Assembly: GCA_903871865.1 (NCBI GenBank) | Contig: CAIQIL010000496.1 | Coordinates: 1 to 7,441 of the forward strand | Origin: an uncultured Burkholderiales bacterium | Lineage (GTDB): Bacteria; Pseudomonadota; Gammaproteobacteria; Burkholderiales; Burkholderiaceae_C | Length of the DNA: 7,441 bases | Direction: 5' to 3' | In this document: one piece after another, positions 4,201 to 7,441 of the stretch | How the letters are laid out: each line of letters starts with the position of its first letter | Numbering within the stretch: position 1 is the stretch's first letter | Position numbers and translations under genes: made by a program | The notes under the pieces: model-generated | What the model saw: only the letters and a program-made list of their open reading frames with translations | Told to the model about the DNA's origin: nothing | The model's database searches: none

Positions 4201-5007
4201 TCAACGCAGCAGTCGGGCCACCATCTCGGCCGCGGCCACCATGCCGAAGGTCGCCGTGACCATCACGCTGGAGCCATAACCCGCGCAGTTCAAGGAACCA
4301 TCCGTTGCGAGCGCATCGCCCGTCTCGGGCAAGTCGCAACGGTCTTGCGGCGGACGCACCGCCTCGCGCGAAAACACGCAGCTCAGGCCCATCGGGCCTT
4401 TGCGCGCACCGCCATGGCGTTGGCGCAGGCGCTGGCGCAAGCTGGCCAGCAGTGGGTCGTGCGTAACCTCGGCCAGATCGAGCACCTCCACGTCTTGCGG
4501 GCGGCACTTGCCACCGGCCGCCCCCACACTGACCACGGGCACGCCATGCTGCGCGCCCCAGGCCGCGATGGCCGCCTTGGCACGCACCTGGTCACAGCAA
4601 TCGATGACACCGTCGATGGCATCCGCCTGCAGCAGTTCGGCCACATTGGCATCGTCGATGAAGTCCTCGACCGCCTGCACGTCGCCATCGGGATGGATGA
4701 GCGCGATGCGTTCGCGCAGGGCCTGCACCTTGGCCTGGCCCAGGGTGGTCTCCAGCGCGTGCACCTGGCGGTTGATGTTGGATTCGGCGATGTGGTCCAG
4801 GTCGATCAGCACCAACCGGGCCACGCCATTGCGCGCCAGGGCTTCGGCCGTCCAGGACCCCACACCGCCCACGCCCACCACCGCGATGCGGGCGGCGCGC
4901 AGGCGGGCATACCCGTCCACACCGTGCAAGCGCCTGAGGCCACCGAAGCGGCGCTCGGGGTCCGGCAGGCTGGCCTGGGCCAGCAGGTCGATGTCAGCCA
5001 AGCGCAA
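4201..5007 (-). CDS. tcdA: tRNA threonylcarbamoyladenosine dehydratase TcdA
   Basis: A 268-residue E1-like enzyme that uses ATP to dehydrate t6A at position 37 of ANN-decoding tRNAs into cyclic ct6A in the cytosol. RRFGGLRRLHG (19-29) is the family's N-terminal signature. VVGVGGVGSW (43-52) is the Rossmann nucleotide loop, IDLDHI (68-73) the acidic end of the next strand, NINRQ (77-81) the ATP-handling Asn/Arg, DCCD (136-139) a core motif, and GLSCVFSREA (207-216) the conserved cysteine segment. Length equals that of the Escherichia coli protein. The only starts upstream of the domain are TTG codons at 5007 and 5001; I chose 5007, which begins 3 bases after the cpoB stop. No good ribosome site is visible, so translation is probably coupled to cpoB. 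Confidence 0.94.
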   Translation of the reverse strand: MRLADIDLLAQASLPDPERRFGGLRRLHGVDGYARLRAARIAVVGVGGVGSWTAEALARNGVARLVLIDLDHIAESNINRQVHALETTLGQAKVQALRERIALIHPDGDVQAVEDFIDDANVAELLQADAIDGVIDCCDQVRAKAAIAAWGAQHGVPVVSVGAAGGKCRPQDVEVLDLAEVTHDPLLASLRQRLRQRHGGARKGPMGLSCVFSREAVRPPQDRCDLPETGDALATDGSLNCAGYGSSVMVTATFGMVAAAEMVARLLR

Positions 5008-5010
5008 CGC

Positions 5011-5865
5011 TCACTTGCCCTTGCGGGACGATTTGCCCGCAGGCGCAGACGACATCGTCAACAGGCGGTCGCGTGCGGCCTGCGCGGCTTCGGTCTGCGG
5101 GTACTGCTTGACGATTTGCTCCAGGGAGCGGCGGGCCGCGTCGTTGTCTTTCAACTCCACCTGGCAGTTGGCGATCGACAGCAAGGCTTCTGGCGTGCGG
5201 GCGTGCTGGGGCGCGCTGTCCACCAGGGCCTTGAAGGCCACGATGGCGTCCTTGTAGTCGCGCAGGCCGTAGTAAGCATTGCCCAGCCAGTATTGCGCCG
5301 ACTCGCGGTAGCCCGTGTTGGGGTAGCGCTTGAGGAAGCCGTTGAGGGCGGCGGAACCTGCGCCGAAGTCGGCCGCACGCAAGCGGGCCAGGGCCTCGTC
5401 GAAGTCGCGCTTTTCTTCGGCATCGGCCTGGAAGGTCTTGCCGTCCAGGGTGATGGTCTGGGGCTCGAGCTTGCGCACACGTTCGTCGAAAGACGTTTGC
5501 ACATCCTTTTGCTTGCGCTGCAATTCGGCCACATCGCGCTGCAACACCTCGCTGCCACCGCGGGAGGCGGCCAGCTCGCTGCGCAGCTGCTCGATGGCGC
5601 TGTTCATCTCCAGCAAGCTGCGCTTGAGCACGTCCACCTGGGCGCTCAGGGCCTTGATCTGCGCGTTCGCCGATTCGCTGTCCTGGGCGCGCTGCTGACG
5701 CAGGTCCAGGATGGCGCGGCGGGCCTCGTCGTCATCGAAGACGCCGGCGTGCGCCGCCATCGGGCAGGCCATCGGGCTCAGGGCAGCGGCCATCACCACC
5801 GCCCAGCCAGACCAGGCGGCAGACCATCGGGGGCCGGGGCGGCGGGCCATGGCGGGGGCTTGCAT
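5011..5865 (-). CDS. cpoB: Tol-Pal system coordinator CpoB (YbgF)
   Basis: A 284-residue periplasmic protein that in Escherichia coli links Tol-Pal constriction to peptidoglycan synthesis by PBP1B at the division site. Residues 1-40 are a long signal peptide ending in AHA, after which the mature protein begins GVFDDDEARRAI, typical for the family. About 55-135 is a heptad-rich coiled coil, the trimerisation region. From about 152 to 270 run tetratricopeptide-type repeats: DFDEALARLRAADFGAG, the conserved YPNTGYRESAQYWLGNAYYG, DYKDAIVAFKALV, and a last unit with KQYPQTEAAQAA. The tail ends in KSSRKGK. AAGGA lies 6 bases before ATG 5865, and that ATG shares one base with the pal stop codon (TGATG), which indicates translational coupling. 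Confidence 0.96.
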   Translation of the reverse strand: MQAPAMARRPGPRWSAAWSGWAVVMAAALSPMACPMAAHAGVFDDDEARRAILDLRQQRAQDSESANAQIKALSAQVDVLKRSLLEMNSAIEQLRSELAASRGGSEVLQRDVAELQRKQKDVQTSFDERVRKLEPQTITLDGKTFQADAEEKRDFDEALARLRAADFGAGSAALNGFLKRYPNTGYRESAQYWLGNAYYGLRDYKDAIVAFKALVDSAPQHARTPEALLSIANCQVELKDNDAARRSLEQIVKQYPQTEAAQAARDRLLTMSSAPAGKSSRKGK

Positions 5866-6440
5866 CAGCGGTCCTTGATCTCGGCGCGGCGGTTCTTGGC
5901 CCAGGCCTCTTCGCTGGCGCCGGTCACGGCCGGGCGCTCTTCACCGAAGCTGACGGCTTCGACCTGGTCGGCCGACACGCCCAGCAGGGTCAGGGACTTC
6001 TGCACGGCCTCGGCGCGCTTCTGGCCCAGGGCGAGGTTGTACTCGCGGCCGCCGCGCTCGTCGGTGTGGCCTTCGACGATGACTTTCTTGCCCTTGTTGG
6101 CCGTCAGGCGCTTGGCGTGGCCGTCGATGGCAGCGCTGAACTCTTCCTTCACCACGAAGCTGTCGAAGTCGAAGTAGATGACGCGGGTCAGGCCACCGGC
6201 CATCGCGTCGTCGTCCTTGGGCGTCAGCACGACCTGGTTGACGTTGGAGGCAGCGTTGGCATTGGCGTCGGCCTGGCTGGACTTGGTGGACGCGTCCGAA
6301 ATGGGCGCGGGCTTGCCGGCGTTCTCATCGAGCTTGACGCTGGAGCCGCAAGCCGACAGCAGGGCCGCGGCAGCGATGGCGCCCATCAAGGCGAAACGGG
6401 GCGCAAAACGGGTGGTGAGGCGGTTGGGCTGGCGTTGCAT
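5865..6440 (-). CDS. pal: Peptidoglycan-associated lipoprotein Pal
   Basis: A 191-residue outer-membrane lipoprotein that anchors the outer membrane to peptidoglycan and interacts with TolB. Residues 1-30 are a lipoprotein signal with the lipobox LSAC, so C31 is the lipidated residue. A Ser/Ala/Asn-rich linker spans about 32-80. The OmpA-type domain fills 85-191, with IYFDFDSF (88-95), VEGHTDERG (122-130), the helix YNLALGQKRAEAV (134-146) and NRRAEI (183-188). It contains the Asp and Arg residues that bind the meso-diaminopimelate of peptidoglycan. AGGAG precedes ATG 6440 by 7 bases. The gap to tolB is 66 bases without a terminator, consistent with one operon. Confidence 0.97.
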   Translation of the reverse strand: MQRQPNRLTTRFAPRFALMGAIAAAALLSACGSSVKLDENAGKPAPISDASTKSSQADANANAASNVNQVVLTPKDDDAMAGGLTRVIYFDFDSFVVKEEFSAAIDGHAKRLTANKGKKVIVEGHTDERGGREYNLALGQKRAEAVQKSLTLLGVSADQVEAVSFGEERPAVTGASEEAWAKNRRAEIKDR

Positions 6441-6506
6441 GGTGTGGCTCCTGTTGAGGGAAGGCAGAGGTATCAGAGAGAAGCGTGAGGCGGCTGAGAC
6501 AAGTGC

Positions 6507-7441
6507 TCAGCGGCGGGGCTGCAGGTAGGGGCCCCAGACGGGTTCGCGCACATCGGCCACGTTGGTGGCCAGGCGCGCCTTGATGCGGCCGTCCAGCGTG
6601 GTGGTCATGAGCACCTCGCGGCCTTGTGAGCGGGTGGCGTAGATGACCTGGCGGCTGTTGGGCGCGAAGCTCGGGCTTTCGTCGTCGCGGGTGTCGGTCA
6701 GGGCCTTGACGGCGCCCGAGGCCAAGTCCATCAGGTGCACGCGGTAGCCGCCCGACACCTGCGAGACATAGGCCATCCACTTGCCGTCCGGGCTCAAGGC
6801 CGGGCTGATGTTGTAGGCGCCACTGAAGGTGACGCGCTGGGGCGTGCCACCACCGGCCGCGATGCGGTAGATCTGGGGTCCGCCGCCACGGTCGCTGACG
6901 AAATAGATGCTGGCGCCATCGGGCGACCAGGCGGCCTCGGTGTCGATGGCGCCGCTCTGCGTGAGGCGCTTGACGCCATCGCCGTCGGCGCCCATGAGGT
7001 AGAGCTGCGAACCGCCTTCGCGGCTGAGCGTGACGGCCAGCTGGCGGCCATCGGGCGACCAGGCGGGCGCGCTGTTGCTGCCCTTGAAGCCGGCCACCAC
7101 GCGGCGACGGCCCGAGGACACGTCCTGCACCACCACCACGGGCTTGCCCGTTTCGAAGGAGACGTAAGCCAGCTGGCGGCCATCCGGCGCCCAGGCCGGC
7201 GAGATGATGGGCTGGGGGCTGGTCAGAGGGCTTTGCGCGCCCTCGCCGTCCGAATCGGCCACGAGCAGGTGGTGTTTGCCGCCGGACTTGCTGACGTAGG
7301 CGATGCGGGTGGCGAAAGCGCCGCGGTCACCGGTGAGCTTCTCAAAGATGTCATCGGCGATGCGGTGCGCGGCCTGGCGCAGGTCGGCCGCCGGCACGAC
7401 GAGGCTGAGGCCGCCCTGGTCCTTGCCCTTGAGCACGTCCC
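6507..7441 (-). CDS. tolB: Tol-Pal system beta-propeller protein TolB, C-terminal part (5' partial)
   Basis: About 311 codons from the right edge to TGA at 6507-6509; the family is about 430 residues, so roughly the first 120, including the signal peptide, lie outside. The visible part begins at the end of the N-terminal domain ([22 protein letters not shown], with TRIAYVSK opening the propeller). It continues with five PD40-type blades carrying SPDG or similar turns: [40 protein letters not shown] and [10 protein letters not shown]. It ends in the typical REPVWGPYL. TolB is a soluble periplasmic protein that binds Pal and is released by TolA/TolR energy transduction during division. The frame stays open to the edge; the GTG at 7436 is internal, not the start. 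Confidence 0.97.
   Translation of the reverse strand, partial: DVLKGKDQGGLSLVVPAADLRQAAHRIADDIFEKLTGDRGAFATRIAYVSKSGGKHHLLVADSDGEGAQSPLTSPQPIISPAWAPDGRQLAYVSFETGKPVVVVQDVSSGRRRVVAGFKGSNSAPAWSPDGRQLAVTLSREGGSQLYLMGADGDGVKRLTQSGAIDTEAAWSPDGASIYFVSDRGGGPQIYRIAAGGGTPQRVTFSGAYNISPALSPDGKWMAYVSQVSGGYRVHLMDLASGAVKALTDTRDDESPSFAPNSRQVIYATRSQGREVLMTTTLDGRIKARLATNVADVREPVWGPYLQPRR

Noticed and set aside
4195..6177. 660-residue plus-strand open frame
   Set aside because: It lies antisense to tcdA, cpoB and part of pal. It is open only because of the GC-rich third positions of those genes, and its composition is of the His/Gln/Ala/Gly-rich antisense type.
1..7441. Search for CRISPR arrays, integrases, insertion sequences, toxin-antitoxin or defence genes
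   Set aside because: No regularly spaced repeats, transposase or integrase motifs, target-site duplications or recognisable defence domains are present, and the tRNA-Lys genes have no displaced 3'-end copy that would mark an integrated element.

Overview
This is GC-rich DNA of a betaproteobacterium, most likely a Burkholderiales member of the Comamonadaceae/Sphaerotilaceae kind. The evidence is the tolB-pal-cpoB order followed directly by tcdA and tRNA-Lys, an HU protein with a Lys/Ala tail, and the tail of a DUF1854-type protein that in these bacteria usually sits beside cyanophycin genes. The placement is inferred from gene content, not from a database search.

Layout, left to right. Positions 1-191 hold the 3' end of a plus-strand gene (probable DUF1854 family). 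A 332-base gap carries a clear 6-bp dyad. Two plus-strand genes follow: an unrecognised secreted protein (524-1216) and a hemerythrin-type HHE protein (1323-1865). They converge on a minus-strand HU-family gene (1989-2354), which has its own hairpin terminator and a candidate promoter. Upstream of HU on the minus strand is a GNAT-type acetyltransferase (about 2551-3177). Divergent from it, a small plus-strand YjfB-type motility gene (3523-3726) is preceded by a good match to a flagellar sigma-28 promoter. A strong bidirectional terminator (3794-3829) separates yjfB from two minus-strand tRNA-Lys genes, CUU (3837-3912) and UUU (4047-4123), each with a recognisable sigma-70 promoter.

The right half, 4201-7441, is one tightly packed minus-strand operon read tolB (5' end beyond the window), pal, cpoB, tcdA. 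The first three encode the periplasmic and outer-membrane part of the Tol-Pal envelope-constriction system. tcdA encodes the enzyme that cyclises t6A to ct6A at position 37 of ANN-decoding tRNAs. It lies next to two genes for such tRNAs.

Most of the window is ordinary housekeeping sequence. I see no defence island, CRISPR array, integrase or insertion sequence, and no convincing new multi-gene system. The items most worth a second look are the sigma-28-like promoter and overlapping dyad in front of yjfB, the HU gene with its histone-H1-like tail and 10-bp repeats flanking its promoter, the tcdA/tRNA-Lys adjacency, and the uncharacterised secreted protein next to a hemerythrin.
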